DNA of 64,000 nt from Desulforegula conservatrix Mb1Pa (lineage in GTDB: Bacteria; Desulfobacterota; Desulfobacteria; Desulfobacterales; Desulforegulaceae), in the NCBI RefSeq assembly GCF_000426225.1, contig NZ_AUEY01000017.1:1-64000 (forward strand). The letters run 5' to 3'. The stretch's first letter is position 1, and each line of letters starts with the position of its first letter. The position numbers were made by a program, and so were the translations under genes. The notes beneath the pieces are model-generated. The model saw only the letters and a program-made list of their open reading frames with translations, was not told the DNA's origin and did not search any database. Positions 8,049 to 17,165 of the stretch are shown here, piece by piece.

Positions 8049-9341
8049 ATGAACGACGCAGTAATAGTGGCAGGAACAAGAACGGCAATCGGAGCATTTG
8101 GCGGATCCCTTAAAGATGTCGGGGCTATTGATCTTGGTTCACTTGTAATCCGTGAAACCATGAAAAAAGCCGGTGTAAAACCTGAGGCCGACGCTGCAAC
8201 CATGAAATATGCACCTGATGCACTCAAGGGAATAGGCAAGATCCAGCTCGAACATGATCATAATTCTTGGGAACCGTTCCTCAAGCCGGTTAATGTTGAT
8301 GAAGTTATCATGGGCAATGTTCTCCAGGCAGGTCTTGGCCAGAATACAGCACGTCAGGCAATGATCAGCGCAGGAGTCAACAAGGAAACGCCTGCTTTTA
8401 CGATAAACAAGGTGTGCGGTTCCGGGCTGAAGGCAATCGCTCTTGCGGCCCAGTCAATAATGACAGGACAGGCAGATGTTGTTGTGGCTGGTGGAATGGA
8501 AAGCATGAGCAATGCGCCCCTTGCGCTGAAACAGGCAAGATGGGGACATAGGATGGAATTGACCGGCGTCGGCAAAGTTTACGACCTCATGGTTTTTGAT
8601 GGCCTGTATGAAATTTTCTACGGTTATCACATGGGAATAACTGCCGAAAATATTGCCGCAAAATATTCCATATCAAGGGCTGATCAGGACAAACTCGCGT
8701 ATATCAGCCACGAAAGAGCACTTTCTGCAATCAGAAACGGTCTTTTCAAGGATGAGATCGCGCCTGTCAAGATCAAGGCCAGGAAAGGCGAAATCGTAAT
8801 TGATACAGATGAAAGACCAATGGAGACAAGCATTGAGGCGCTTGGCAAAATGAAGCCGGCCTTCAAAAAAGATGGCTCTGTAACCGCAGGCAATGCTTCG
8901 GGAATCAATGACGGAGCAGCATCTGTTCTGATCATGAGCCGCCAGAAAGCAGCAGAGCTTGATCTTCACCCCCTGGCAATAATCAAGGGCTTTGCCTCAG
9001 GCGGCCTTGATCCGGCTTATATGGGATTAGGCCCGGTTCCGGCCATACGCAAGGTTCTCAAGCAGACCGGAATGGCGCTGAATGACATAGACATGATTGA
9101 GCTGAACGAGGCGTTTGCATCCCAGGCAATAGGCTGCATGATCGAACTCGGAATTGATTATGAAGCACCAAACCCGCTTGGAAGCGGTATTTCTCTGGGA
9201 CATCCCATCGGATGCACCGGCGCACGCCAGGTAGTCACAATGATCCATGAAATGAAAAGAAAAAATTATGCCACAGGCCTTGTTTCAATGTGCATAGGCG
9301 GGGGCATGGGAATGGCAATGATACTGGAAGCAGCGAAATAA
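8049..9341 (+). CDS. Acetyl-CoA C-acyltransferase (thiolase) with an N-terminal-domain insertion
   Basis: 430 residues; standard thiolases have about 390-395. All catalytic residues are visible: nucleophilic Cys123 in NKVCGSGLKA, the His of GHPIGCTGAR and the second Cys of MCIGGGMGMA. The extra length is a block of about 35 residues (about 38-73 from this start) between the AGVKPE and VDEVIMGNVLQAG segments. It would cleave 3-ketoacyl-CoA or interconvert acetoacetyl-CoA and two acetyl-CoA. An ATG at 8040 is in frame, but the GGATGG before 8049 gives better spacing. Third gene of the operon; with the CoA-transferase and dehydrogenase it makes a partial beta-oxidation set. Hydratase and 3-hydroxyacyl-CoA dehydrogenase must be elsewhere. 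Confidence 0.92.
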   Translation: MNDAVIVAGTRTAIGAFGGSLKDVGAIDLGSLVIRETMKKAGVKPEADAATMKYAPDALKGIGKIQLEHDHNSWEPFLKPVNVDEVIMGNVLQAGLGQNTARQAMISAGVNKETPAFTINKVCGSGLKAIALAAQSIMTGQADVVVAGGMESMSNAPLALKQARWGHRMELTGVGKVYDLMVFDGLYEIFYGYHMGITAENIAAKYSISRADQDKLAYISHERALSAIRNGLFKDEIAPVKIKARKGEIVIDTDERPMETSIEALGKMKPAFKKDGSVTAGNASGINDGAASVLIMSRQKAAELDLHPLAIIKGFASGGLDPAYMGLGPVPAIRKVLKQTGMALNDIDMIELNEAFASQAIGCMIELGIDYEAPNPLGSGISLGHPIGCTGARQVVTMIHEMKRKNYATGLVSMCIGGGMGMAMILEAAK

Positions 9342-9473
9342 AAAACTCAGGCATTACGACGGCATATGATGAACACATCCGCTGGCTGCGCTCTGCAAGC
9401 AGATCGCATGGATATTTCGGACCGCCGTCCAAGTGCATAAAAATCAAAAAAACCACAATCCGGGGAGGCAGGT

Positions 9474-10784
9474 ATGGAAAATTCTTCAAAAAGTGGCTGG
9501 ATAGTAGTTCTGGCAGGCGTGTGCATAAATCTAACCATGGGATTTCTTTATGCCTGGAGCGTAGTCAGGGGGGGCATCCCCGAAGCATGGGGCTGGAGCA
9601 ACGCGGACAAGGCCCTGCCGTTCTCCGTTATCTGCATAGCCATAACAATAGCCATGATTCCGGCAGGAAGACTACAGGACAAGATAGGCCCTAAAATAGT
9701 TTCAACGGTGGGAGGAATTCTGATAGGCCTTGGCTTCCTTGTCTGTTATTTTTCAGGCTCGAGCCTTGCCGGTTTTGTGGTTGGATTTGGAGTTCTTGGC
9801 GGCATCGGCATGGGTGCAAGCTATGCTTCTGCGACACCTCCGGCCGTCAAATGGTTTCCTCCAGCTAAGACAGGCATGATAGCAGGCATAGTCGTGGCAG
9901 GGTTCGGACTTTCACCGGTCATAATCGCGCCCTTGACATCAAAACTGCTTGCATTGTTTCAGACAACCATCATTGACAGCTCGACAGGCAATACAATTGT
10001 TGAAAAAGGCGTTTCAATGACCATGCTTGTCTATGCAATCGCCTTCCCAATAATAATAGTAGCACTCTCCCAGATGCTGACAAATCCGCCTGTCAGCAAT
10101 GCAGCCAAGGTTGCCGCAGCAGCAACGTCGCTGAAAGCAACTGACAAAAAAGATTTCGCGTGGAAAGAAATGATGAGTACATCCCAGTTTTATCTTCTGT
10201 GGTTCATGTACTTTGCAGGTTCGGCAGCAGGTCTCATGTTTATCAGCGTAGCACAGGAGCTCGGCAAAAAAACACTCGGTGAATATGCATTCTTTGCGGT
10301 TGTTGTACTGGCATGCGGAAATGCGGGCGGACGAGTTCTTGCAGGTATAGTATCAGATATAATAGGCCGCCAGTGGACAATCTTCTGCTCATGCGTTCTT
10401 CAGTCCCTGGTTGTATTCTGCATGTATCTTGCCACAAGCGGAGCTGCATGGAGCTCAAACGCATTTATCATGATGACCCTGGTTGCACTGATAGGAGCCA
10501 ACTTTGGTTCGAATCTCGCTCTGTTCCCGGCGGTTACCAAAGATTATTTCGGTGTCAAAAATTTTGGCCTGAACTATGGAATCCTCTTCACAGCATGGGG
10601 AACAGCCGGCCTTGTAATGCCCTGGATCAACGGATTTGTAAAAGATGTGGGTATGCCGCAGCTGTCTTACCTCATTGTCATATCAATGCTCATGACAGCG
10701 GCAGTATTCACCTTTCTCAGCCGCAGCATAGCCAACAGAAAAACTGGTTCCAGCACAAGCCTGCCATCAGGAGCAGGAGCATAA
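9474..10784 (+). CDS. MFS transporter, oxalate/formate antiporter (OFA) family
   Basis: 436 residues with about 12 hydrophobic segments. MGFLYAWSVVRGGIPEAWGW and the glycine-rich GFGVLGGIGMGASYASATPPAVKWFP segment are characteristic of the OFA family of monocarboxylate carriers. GGAGG precedes the ATG. It is the last gene of the sigma-54 unit, directly before a terminator, so import of the short-chain acid used by the upstream enzymes is the likely role. The substrate itself is inferred from context only. Confidence 0.88.
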   Translation: MENSSKSGWIVVLAGVCINLTMGFLYAWSVVRGGIPEAWGWSNADKALPFSVICIAITIAMIPAGRLQDKIGPKIVSTVGGILIGLGFLVCYFSGSSLAGFVVGFGVLGGIGMGASYASATPPAVKWFPPAKTGMIAGIVVAGFGLSPVIIAPLTSKLLALFQTTIIDSSTGNTIVEKGVSMTMLVYAIAFPIIIVALSQMLTNPPVSNAAKVAAAATSLKATDKKDFAWKEMMSTSQFYLLWFMYFAGSAAGLMFISVAQELGKKTLGEYAFFAVVVLACGNAGGRVLAGIVSDIIGRQWTIFCSCVLQSLVVFCMYLATSGAAWSSNAFIMMTLVALIGANFGSNLALFPAVTKDYFGVKNFGLNYGILFTAWGTAGLVMPWINGFVKDVGMPQLSYLIVISMLMTAAVFTFLSRSIANRKTGSSTSLPSGAGA

Positions 10785-10802
10785 ATAAAATATAGTAGAA
10801 TC

Positions 10803-10843
10803 AAAAACCCGCAGAAGCCTGAAAACAGCTTTTGCGGGTTTTT
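10803..10843 (+). terminator. Rho-independent terminator of the fatty-acid operon
   Basis: AAAAACCCGCAGAAGC (10803-10818) pairs with GCTTTTGCGGGTTTTT (10828-10843) across a 9-base loop, 18 bases after the transporter stop; the right arm ends in a T run. Confidence 0.92.
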
Positions 10844-10874
10844 AGTTATTATCCTGCCTGATCCGGGACAAACC

Positions 10875-11099
10875 ATGGATAACGACAAATATGTCCAACA
10901 ATTACCCATAAAACGAGACAAAATTGTCCTGAACAGGGCCGAAAAGCTTGAAAACATTGACACTATCATAAAAATAAAGCCGGGCACGAAAAATGCTAAA
11001 CCCAATAACCGGTTCGGGAAACAGAATCAAAAAAAACAAGCAAAGCGTATTCCATTTTCAAATCAAAGAAAAAATGGCGGCGACACACGAGCTGAATAA
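10875..11099 (+). CDS. Possible small basic protein (doubtful)
   Basis: An ATG-started frame of 74 codons rich in Lys, Asn and Gln (for example KKQAKRIPFSNQRKNGG). There is no clear ribosome-binding site and its 3' end runs into the R3 element at 11049-11150. I recognise no family. It may be a chance frame; nothing else was found in the 430-base gap apart from the terminator and R3. Confidence 0.2.
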   Translation: MDNDKYVQQLPIKRDKIVLNRAEKLENIDTIIKIKPGTKNAKPNNRFGKQNQKKQAKRIPFSNQRKNGGDTRAE

Positions 11100-11150
11100 G
11101 CGGCCAAAGAAACCTTGAAACGATAAATATCTTTGATTTGAAATTGGAAT
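11049..11150. repeat. R3 element (MITE-like), copy 1
   Basis: Terminal inverted repeats ATTCCATTTTCAAATCAAAG (11049-11068) and CTTTGATTTGAAATTGGAAT (11131-11150) match in 19 of 20 positions and enclose about 62 bases with no coding potential. A second element with similar ends is at 62187-62328. Confidence 0.7.
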
Positions 11151-11217
11151 ATTCATTAAGTTTAATAAATTTTATTCCGGCATAAATTATCCCGGAAAAA
11201 CAATTGGAGAAATAGAG

Positions 11218-12453
11218 ATGAGCGTCGGTTTTTTAAAAAAAAGGGCCAGGGGCAAAAAATATCGAAAACACATGAGCGAGGCTGAAAAGACATCCTCCGA
11301 GGCTGTATTTCAGGAAATAAAAAAAATCGTGATAAACGAAAGAATCAATGCTTACAGAGAAAGGGACAGAAGGCCAAGCGCAGCCCAGGACAGCAATGCC
11401 GCAAAAAAGCTGAAATGCGAACTTGGTCTCATAGCAAATGAAATCCCTGAATACTTTCTTGACATAGAAGCCATGAACAAAACAGATATGCTTGAGATAG
11501 ACAGATGGAGACAGTTTTCATTCGGAAAAGGCTTATCCACAATTGATTGCATAAAAACGCTCATGACATTCATATCACCAAGTCAAAGCACAAAAACCCC
11601 ATCATCCTTTGACGATGACAGTTTATCAAGGCTTTGCCCTGAACTGGACGCATTCATCCCTGAAAACCAGGGCGCACCTTATGACATGAGGACAATAATA
11701 ACCTCAATTGTTGATAAAGGTATTATTTTCAAGGCTCCGGCAAGCTGTACTGCAAGCATGATAATCTGCTTTGCAAGGATAGGCGGAAATCCCGTAGGTA
11801 TAATCGCAAATCAACCTTTTTTCCCTTCAGGCCTCATAGATTCGGGAATAGCAGACAAAGCAGCCAAATTCATACGGTTCTGCGACACAATAGACATCCC
11901 CATTATATCAATCACCGAGGCCCCAGGTTTCTTGTCGGGATACGGCCATGATTGGGATGAAAATATAAGACACGGAGCAAAGCTTCTCTGGAGCTATTCA
12001 GCTGCGACCGTACCCAAGATACTGCTTATAACCAGAAAAGCATGGGCTGGGGAAAACATTCCTTTCTCATCAAAACACCTTGGAGCTGACGCTGTTTTTG
12101 CATGGCCATCGCCTATAAATGACGGAACTGAAAGCCCGGTAAGCTGCGAAAATGAATCGGCAAAGAAAAAGGGGGTTCCTGCTAAATCACCAAGAAGGCA
12201 CAAGCAAAAAATACAAAGCATGGAATTTCTTTTTTCAAAAAGCAGGGTTCCTGATTATTCTGGATTCGGAGAAACCATGATCAAACCATCTGAAACAAGA
12301 ATAAAAATTGCCTCGGCACTTGCAAATTTATCAATGGCCAAGACACAAAGAAAAGACAAGAAATCCAACTGGGATTCCGGATGGGCAGAACTCGAAAAAA
12401 CCGAAAAGCCGTGCATGGCTTTTCCATCCAGCGTAACCAGATATGCAGGATAA
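11218..12453 (+). CDS. Carboxyltransferase-like protein with replaced N-terminal half
   Basis: 411 residues. From about residue 120 onward it follows the linker and C-terminal half of acyl-CoA carboxylase beta subunits: CPELDAFIPENQGAPYDMR, FARIGGNPVGIIANQPFF, DKAAKFIRFCDTIDIPIISI, GAKLLWSYSAATVPKILLI, SSKHLGADAVFAWP, and a C-terminal IKPSETRIKIASALANLSM that matches the usual IDPRDTR..I..AL end. The whole N-terminal CoA-binding domain (normally about 250 residues) is missing; about 110 unrecognised charged residues replace it. The RKAYGGAY oxyanion motif has become RKAWAGENIPF, and the segment after AWP is rewritten with a basic stretch. A working carboxyltransferase is unlikely; a degenerate paralogue or a recruited binding/regulatory protein fits better. 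A clear GGAGA site precedes the start. Confidence 0.75.
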   Translation: MSVGFLKKRARGKKYRKHMSEAEKTSSEAVFQEIKKIVINERINAYRERDRRPSAAQDSNAAKKLKCELGLIANEIPEYFLDIEAMNKTDMLEIDRWRQFSFGKGLSTIDCIKTLMTFISPSQSTKTPSSFDDDSLSRLCPELDAFIPENQGAPYDMRTIITSIVDKGIIFKAPASCTASMIICFARIGGNPVGIIANQPFFPSGLIDSGIADKAAKFIRFCDTIDIPIISITEAPGFLSGYGHDWDENIRHGAKLLWSYSAATVPKILLITRKAWAGENIPFSSKHLGADAVFAWPSPINDGTESPVSCENESAKKKGVPAKSPRRHKQKIQSMEFLFSKSRVPDYSGFGETMIKPSETRIKIASALANLSMAKTQRKDKKSNWDSGWAELEKTEKPCMAFPSSVTRYAG

Positions 12454-12480
12454 ACCTGCTACAGAATAATTTTGATAGCC

Positions 12481-12594
12481 TCGCAAAAAGGCGGCGGCGT
12501 CATGCCGGACTTGATCCGGCATCCAGCATTTTAAGACATTTCCGGATTCCGCCCTGCGCCGGAATGACGGTAACCGGACTTTTTGCGATGTTGT
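12481..12594. repeat. Dispersed repeat R1, copy 3
   Basis: Nearly complete copy in inverted orientation relative to copy 2: TCGCAAAAAG, CGTCATGCCGGACTTGATCC, GCGCCGGAATGACGG, then GGACTTTTTGCGA. It starts 28 bases after the carboxyltransferase-like gene. Confidence 0.88.
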
Positions 12595-12779
12595 CAATCT
12601 TAAAAACCATGAACTTCAAATTATCCCTTCACCAAATTAATCAGGGAAAGAGACTAAATAATGGCCTGTTTCCAGAAAGAATACCCGTGTAAAAAGCCAG
12701 GAATCCTGGAAAAAACACTAAAAGACACAGACCAGAAATAATAGTTCTTTACAGGATTAATGTCCCACGGCCGCAAGAC

Positions 12780-12815
12780 ATAACCGATGCTCCTGAGTTC
12801 AGGCGCATCGGTTAT
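12780..12815. other. Perfect 11-bp inverted repeat
   Basis: ATAACCGATGC (12780-12790) and GCATCGGTTAT (12805-12815) around a 14-base loop. It stands alone in the 900-base gap before the catalase gene, which otherwise holds two R1 copies and no gene I can support. Possible terminator remnant or protein-binding dyad. Confidence 0.5.
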
Positions 12816-12932
12816 CCCCAACAACACACAGTATTAATGCCAGGTTGACATCCGCTGTCATTACGGGCTATATTATTTCTTCAATTTCAAAGATCTGTCC
12901 CAATTCAATATTTTACACAATCAAAATTGATG

Positions 12933-13081
12933 TTTTCGCAAAAAGTCAAAAAAAGGCGGCGGAGTCATGTCGGACTATATCCGGCATCCAGCATTTTCAG
13001 ACACTTCTGTATTCAGGCTCCTGGTTTTCACAGGGACAGACCCCGCCTGAATGAAGAAAACAGGACTTTTTGCGACCTTGT
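12933..13081. repeat. Dispersed repeat R1, copy 4 (extended)
   Basis: TTTTCGCAAAAAGTC at the left and GACTTTTTGCGACCTTG at the right mark both ends of the R1 palindrome. The middle is longer and more degenerate than in copy 3, which lies 340 bases upstream in the same orientation. Confidence 0.82.
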
Positions 13082-13360
13082 CAGAAATATTTATAGAGCA
13101 AAAGCTCGAATCCTTGACCCTGCTTAAAAACCAACAATACCGGTACTTTTGCCTTTAAGCACGGGAAGTTTCATTACGACGATAAACAACTGATATTTTT
13201 ATAAAGCTCCCTAAACTCCGGGCCGGATTTTCGGCAATATTTCATCCGAACATTTTATACGCCAGATTACCGGACTCGATTCTTTCAGATCAAATAAATC
13301 ATCTTTCCGCTTTTGTATTTTGTGTCTCTTTCATCAACCGCTTCAACAAGGAGAGAAACC

Positions 13361-14815
13361 ATGAGCGACAAAAAACTAACCACGAACGCTGGAGCGCCCG
13401 TGCCTGACAACCAGAATTCTATGACTGCAGGCCCCCGCGGCCCCATGCTTCTTCAGGATGTATGGTTTCTTGAAAAGCTTGCCCATTTTGACAGGGAAGT
13501 TATTCCTGAACGCCGAATGCACGCAAAGGGTTCGGGAGCATACGGTACTTTTACGGTTACCAAAGACATAAGCAAGTATACAAAGGCTAAAATCTTCTCT
13601 GAAATTGGTAAAAAGACAGATCTGTTTGTCCGATTTTCAACGGTTGCGGGGGAACGAGGCGCTGCTGACGCAGAACGAGACATCAGAGGATTTGCCATAA
13701 AATTCTATACAGAGGAAGGCAACTGGGATCTTGTGGGCAACAACACCCCGGTATTTTTTCTGCGCGACCCGCTTAAATTCCCGGATCTAAATCATGCTGT
13801 AAAACGTGACCCAAAAACAAATATGCGAAGCGCAAAAAACAACTGGGATTTCTGGACATCACTCCCCGAAGCCCTTCATCAGGTGACGATAGTCATGAGC
13901 GATAGAGGAATACCTGCATCATACCGCCACATGCACGGATTCGGAAGCCATACATTCAGCTTGATAAATGCCAAAAATGAAAGATTTTGGGTAAAATTTC
14001 ATCTTCAAACCCAGCAGGGAATAAAAAATCTGACAGATGAAGAAGCCGAAGCGATTGTCGGCAAATGCAGGGAAAGTCATCAGCGCGATCTATTTGAAAG
14101 CATTGAAAAAGGCGATTTCCCGAAATGGAAGATGTTCATTCAGATAATGCCCGAAAAAGAAGCAGCCACATGCCCTTATCATCCATTTGATCTCACCAAG
14201 GTCTGGCCCCACAAGGATTACCCACTCATTGAAGTCGGAATTCTTGAACTGAACAAAAATCCTGAAAACTATTTTGCAGAAGTCGAGCAGTCGGCGTTTA
14301 ATCCTGCCAATATAGTTCCAGGCATAGGTTTTTCTCCTGACAAGATGCTTCAGGGTCGACTGTTTTCTTATGGAGACGCCCAGCGCTACAGGCTCGGAGT
14401 CAATCATCACCTAATTCCTGTAAATTCTGCAAGATGTCCTTTCCACAGCTATCATCGTGACGGTTCAATGAGAGTTGACGGAAACCACGGCAGCACCATT
14501 GGATACGAACCAAACAGCTATGGCAAATGGCAGGAACAACCCGATTTTTCAGAACCACCGCTGAGCCTCGAAGGAGCAGCTGATCACTGGAATCACAGAG
14601 AAGACACAGATTACTATTCCCAGCCTGGAAAACTTTTCAATTTGATGAGCGATCAGCAGAAAGCTGTTCTTTTCGCCAACACGGCAAGGGCTATGGGAGA
14701 TGCTCCAAAAGAAATAAAGATCAGACATATTGGTAACTGCCTAAAAGCTGATCCTGCTTACGGGAAAAGTGTTGCGGAAGCGCTGGGATTACCTCTGAGT
14801 GAAATTCCAAAGTAA
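13361..14815 (+). CDS. katA: Monofunctional haem catalase (small-subunit, clade 3)
   Basis: 484 residues. Key residues are visible: distal His in [13 protein letters not shown], Asn in the GNNTPVFF segment, and the haem-ligand Tyr in [14 protein letters not shown]. The short length and absence of a C-terminal flavodoxin-like domain place it in the small-subunit group. It disproportionates hydrogen peroxide in the cytoplasm, useful to an anaerobe on oxygen exposure. An upstream in-frame ATG at 13313 exists, but AAGGAGA lies 7-13 bases before the ATG at 13361 and the family starts here. Transcribed alone; I saw no convincing PerR or OxyR box. Confidence 0.95.
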   Translation: MSDKKLTTNAGAPVPDNQNSMTAGPRGPMLLQDVWFLEKLAHFDREVIPERRMHAKGSGAYGTFTVTKDISKYTKAKIFSEIGKKTDLFVRFSTVAGERGAADAERDIRGFAIKFYTEEGNWDLVGNNTPVFFLRDPLKFPDLNHAVKRDPKTNMRSAKNNWDFWTSLPEALHQVTIVMSDRGIPASYRHMHGFGSHTFSLINAKNERFWVKFHLQTQQGIKNLTDEEAEAIVGKCRESHQRDLFESIEKGDFPKWKMFIQIMPEKEAATCPYHPFDLTKVWPHKDYPLIEVGILELNKNPENYFAEVEQSAFNPANIVPGIGFSPDKMLQGRLFSYGDAQRYRLGVNHHLIPVNSARCPFHSYHRDGSMRVDGNHGSTIGYEPNSYGKWQEQPDFSEPPLSLEGAADHWNHREDTDYYSQPGKLFNLMSDQQKAVLFANTARAMGDAPKEIKIRHIGNCLKADPAYGKSVAEALGLPLSEIPK

Positions 14816-14861
14816 TTACATTTTTAAATTAGTATTTGGGGTTCAATAAAAACGCAAAAAA

Positions 14862-14890
14862 CTCCGGAGACAAAGAAAACGTCTCCGGAG
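14862..14890 (-). terminator. Terminator of the minus-strand acyl-CoA dehydrogenase gene
   Basis: CTCCGGAGAC (14862-14871) and GTCTCCGGAG (14881-14890), a perfect 10-bp stem with a 9-base loop. Read on the minus strand it is followed by TTTTTTGCGTTTTT. It lies between two convergent genes, so it may also stop catalase transcripts. Confidence 0.85.
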
Positions 14891-14944
14891 CTTGATCCAA
14901 GCCAACTAACCACACAATAAGTTGAGCTTAAGCTTATTCAGTAA

Positions 14945-16753
14945 TCAGGATGTAAATGCAGCCTCATCCATGCTCATGGCTGCATTGGAAGTTTTAAGTA
15001 TGGCCCTGATCTTCCCGTGAGTTACAGGAAGAACCGTTTCAATGAAAAAACGGGCAGAATTTATCTGACCCTTATAAAAAACAGCATCCTTTTTATCGGC
15101 AATAATGGCTTTTTCCGCAACCACTGCTCGCCACAGAAGCATCCACCCCATGACAACATCACCCATGGCCTCAAGCAAGGGATGAGCAAACGCAAACGCA
15201 TTCATTACGTCCGGACTCATCGCTATCTTGCCCATATGCATCATGGCCTCGCCAAGCTTGGCAAGCACAACTTCAAGATCATTCGCAAGCGGCACAAGAG
15301 AATCAACAGCCTTGGCCCTGGCTATGACTATCTGAATTTCTGCAAGAAGATCCATCATGGGTTTACCCTTCTTCATACCAAGCTTTCTGCCCAAAAGATC
15401 CATTGCCTGAATTCCGTTGGTTCCCTCATAAATCATGGTGATGCGGCAGTCGCGCATGAGCTGGGCCTGTGGATACTCCTCAACAAATCCGTAACCACCA
15501 TAAACCTGCATACCGGTTGAACAGACTTCAAAGGCCTTATCGCTCACATACCCTTTCGCAACAGGAATCAGTATGTCTATGATTCCGTTAAGTTCATCTT
15601 TTCTGGCTTCATCTTTTTGGATTTTTATCTGGTCAAAGCAGAAACCAACATAATAAATAAGACTGCGCATGCCTTCCACATACGCCTTCATAGTCATGAG
15701 CTGACGCCTGATATCAGGATGCTGGATGATTGGAACGCCGGACAGGTCGCCTTCAAAAGCCTTGAGCATATTCGGCCCCTGGATTCTTTCCCTGGCATAA
15801 TTAACTGCATTGAGATATGCGCTGGAAGCCAATGACAGGCCCTGAACCCCTACATACAAACGGGCTTCGTTCATCATCTGGAACATGACCTTCATGCCTT
15901 TGTTGGCTTCTCCAAGAAGATAGCCAACACACTCGCCTTTGCTTCCAAGGGCGAGCGAACATGTGCAGTTGCCGTGAATTCCCATTTTATGCTCGATACC
16001 CGTGCAGACAACATCGTTGAAAGCACCGAGGGAACCGTCATGATTGACCCTGTATTTTGGGACTATGAAAAGCGAAATGCCTTTTGTTCCTTTTGGAGCA
16101 CCTTCAATGCGGGCAAGAACAGGGTGAATTATATTCTCAACCATATCATGCTCGCCGCCTGATATGAAAATCTTGTTGCCTTCTATTTTATAAGTACCAT
16201 CTGGCTGGGGAATAGCCCTTGTCTCAAGAGCGCCCACGTCAGATCCTGCTCCGGCTTCTGTGAGAAGCATGGTGCCGCTCCATTGACCGGTATACATTTT
16301 TTTAACATAGGTAGATTTCTGTTCAGGAGTTCCGAATGTCTCTATAAGATGGGCAGCGCCGTGGGTCAGAGCGACATACATAAAAAGAGCCATGTTCGCA
16401 CCGTTAAGATATTCTGTGGCGGCAGATGCCAGAATCTGCGGCATTCCCTGGCCACCCCATTCGGATGATTCGGACATTGCAAGCCACTCGCCGGATCTGT
16501 ACATCTCCCATATCCTCGGAAATGAATCAGGTATTGAAACTTTGCCATTATCAAGCTGGCAACCCTGTTTATCACCTTCATGATTTGTGGGCAAAACTTC
16601 CTTGATTGCCAGATTACGAACTTCTTTTAAAACAAGATCAACGGTCTTTTTGCTGAAATCCTCAAAAATCTTATGATCAGACAGTCTTCCAGCCTCAAAC
16701 TGTTCATGAATTACAAATGCCACATCACGCTTGTCAGCAATCCATTCAGCCAT
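14945..16753 (-). CDS. Acyl-CoA dehydrogenase, 602-residue type (paralogue of the 6163 gene)
   Basis: 602 residues, co-linear with the protein at 6163-7965 along its whole length, with the same start (MAEWIADKRDVAFVIHEQFE against MAQLIADKRDVEFVLHEQFE). LLTEAGAGSDVGAL, NKIFISGGEHD and IYEGTNGIQAMDLLGRK with candidate catalytic Glu443 are present, plus the large-subgroup C-terminal extension. It oxidises an acyl-CoA and reduces ETF. AGGGGGA precedes the ATG. It is a single-gene unit with its own terminator and an operator-like dyad upstream, so the two paralogues are probably induced by different conditions. Confidence 0.93.
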   Translation of the reverse strand: MAEWIADKRDVAFVIHEQFEAGRLSDHKIFEDFSKKTVDLVLKEVRNLAIKEVLPTNHEGDKQGCQLDNGKVSIPDSFPRIWEMYRSGEWLAMSESSEWGGQGMPQILASAATEYLNGANMALFMYVALTHGAAHLIETFGTPEQKSTYVKKMYTGQWSGTMLLTEAGAGSDVGALETRAIPQPDGTYKIEGNKIFISGGEHDMVENIIHPVLARIEGAPKGTKGISLFIVPKYRVNHDGSLGAFNDVVCTGIEHKMGIHGNCTCSLALGSKGECVGYLLGEANKGMKVMFQMMNEARLYVGVQGLSLASSAYLNAVNYARERIQGPNMLKAFEGDLSGVPIIQHPDIRRQLMTMKAYVEGMRSLIYYVGFCFDQIKIQKDEARKDELNGIIDILIPVAKGYVSDKAFEVCSTGMQVYGGYGFVEEYPQAQLMRDCRITMIYEGTNGIQAMDLLGRKLGMKKGKPMMDLLAEIQIVIARAKAVDSLVPLANDLEVVLAKLGEAMMHMGKIAMSPDVMNAFAFAHPLLEAMGDVVMGWMLLWRAVVAEKAIIADKKDAVFYKGQINSARFFIETVLPVTHGKIRAILKTSNAAMSMDEAAFTS

Positions 16754-16833
16754 GATTCCCCCTGTTTTTATTAAAGTTTACGCTAACGTTAAAAATAATA
16801 TCTACTACCAAAAAGAACAGGCTTTGTACACCA

Positions 16834-16853
16834 TAAAGTTAGACCTAACTTTA
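16834..16853. promoter_or_regulatory. Operator-like palindrome upstream of the acyl-CoA dehydrogenase gene
   Basis: TAAAGTTAGACCTAACTTTA, palindromic in 18 of 20 positions, 80 bases upstream of the minus-strand start codon. A related half-pattern, TTAAAGTTTACGCTAACGTT, lies closer to the gene near 16780. This is the size and placement expected for a TetR- or GntR-type fatty-acid regulator, but the regulator is not in the window. Confidence 0.5.
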
Positions 16854-17165
16854 ATTATAAACTCATCACCGAAGAAGCTTAAGCATGGAAAAACCTCTTC
16901 ACTTAAAAGCGCTGCTGGATAAATAATTAAAGAACTGCTAAAAAATCATGAATTCAATTCCTTGATAGAACCCAAACGCGTGTGATTTTACAATACTGTC
17001 CCTTATTAAACACAAGATAAAGTCTCAGATGATCAGATTTTTATAACGCCGACAAAGCTTGCTAAAGCGAGAAAAGGGTCAACCAACATAATAACGAAGC
17101 TTTTTGGCCGTTTTGCGAGCTGCTAAAGAAGGAATCATCTGTAATAAATCAAACCGGAGAAAAAT

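Noticed and set aside
11533-11541. Single DnaA box (TTATCCACA)
   Set aside because: A lone site inside a coding region with no cluster or AT-rich unwinding element; dnaN-gyrB at 25.7-29.3 kb also lacks DnaA boxes nearby, so no origin is called.
12381-13127. Small open frames between the carboxyltransferase-like gene and catalase
   Set aside because: They run through R1 repeats and have no start signals; the translated pieces repeat between copies because the DNA does.
13313-13360. Longer catalase start
   Set aside because: The extra 16 residues have no ribosome-binding site; AAGGAGA fits the ATG at 13361.
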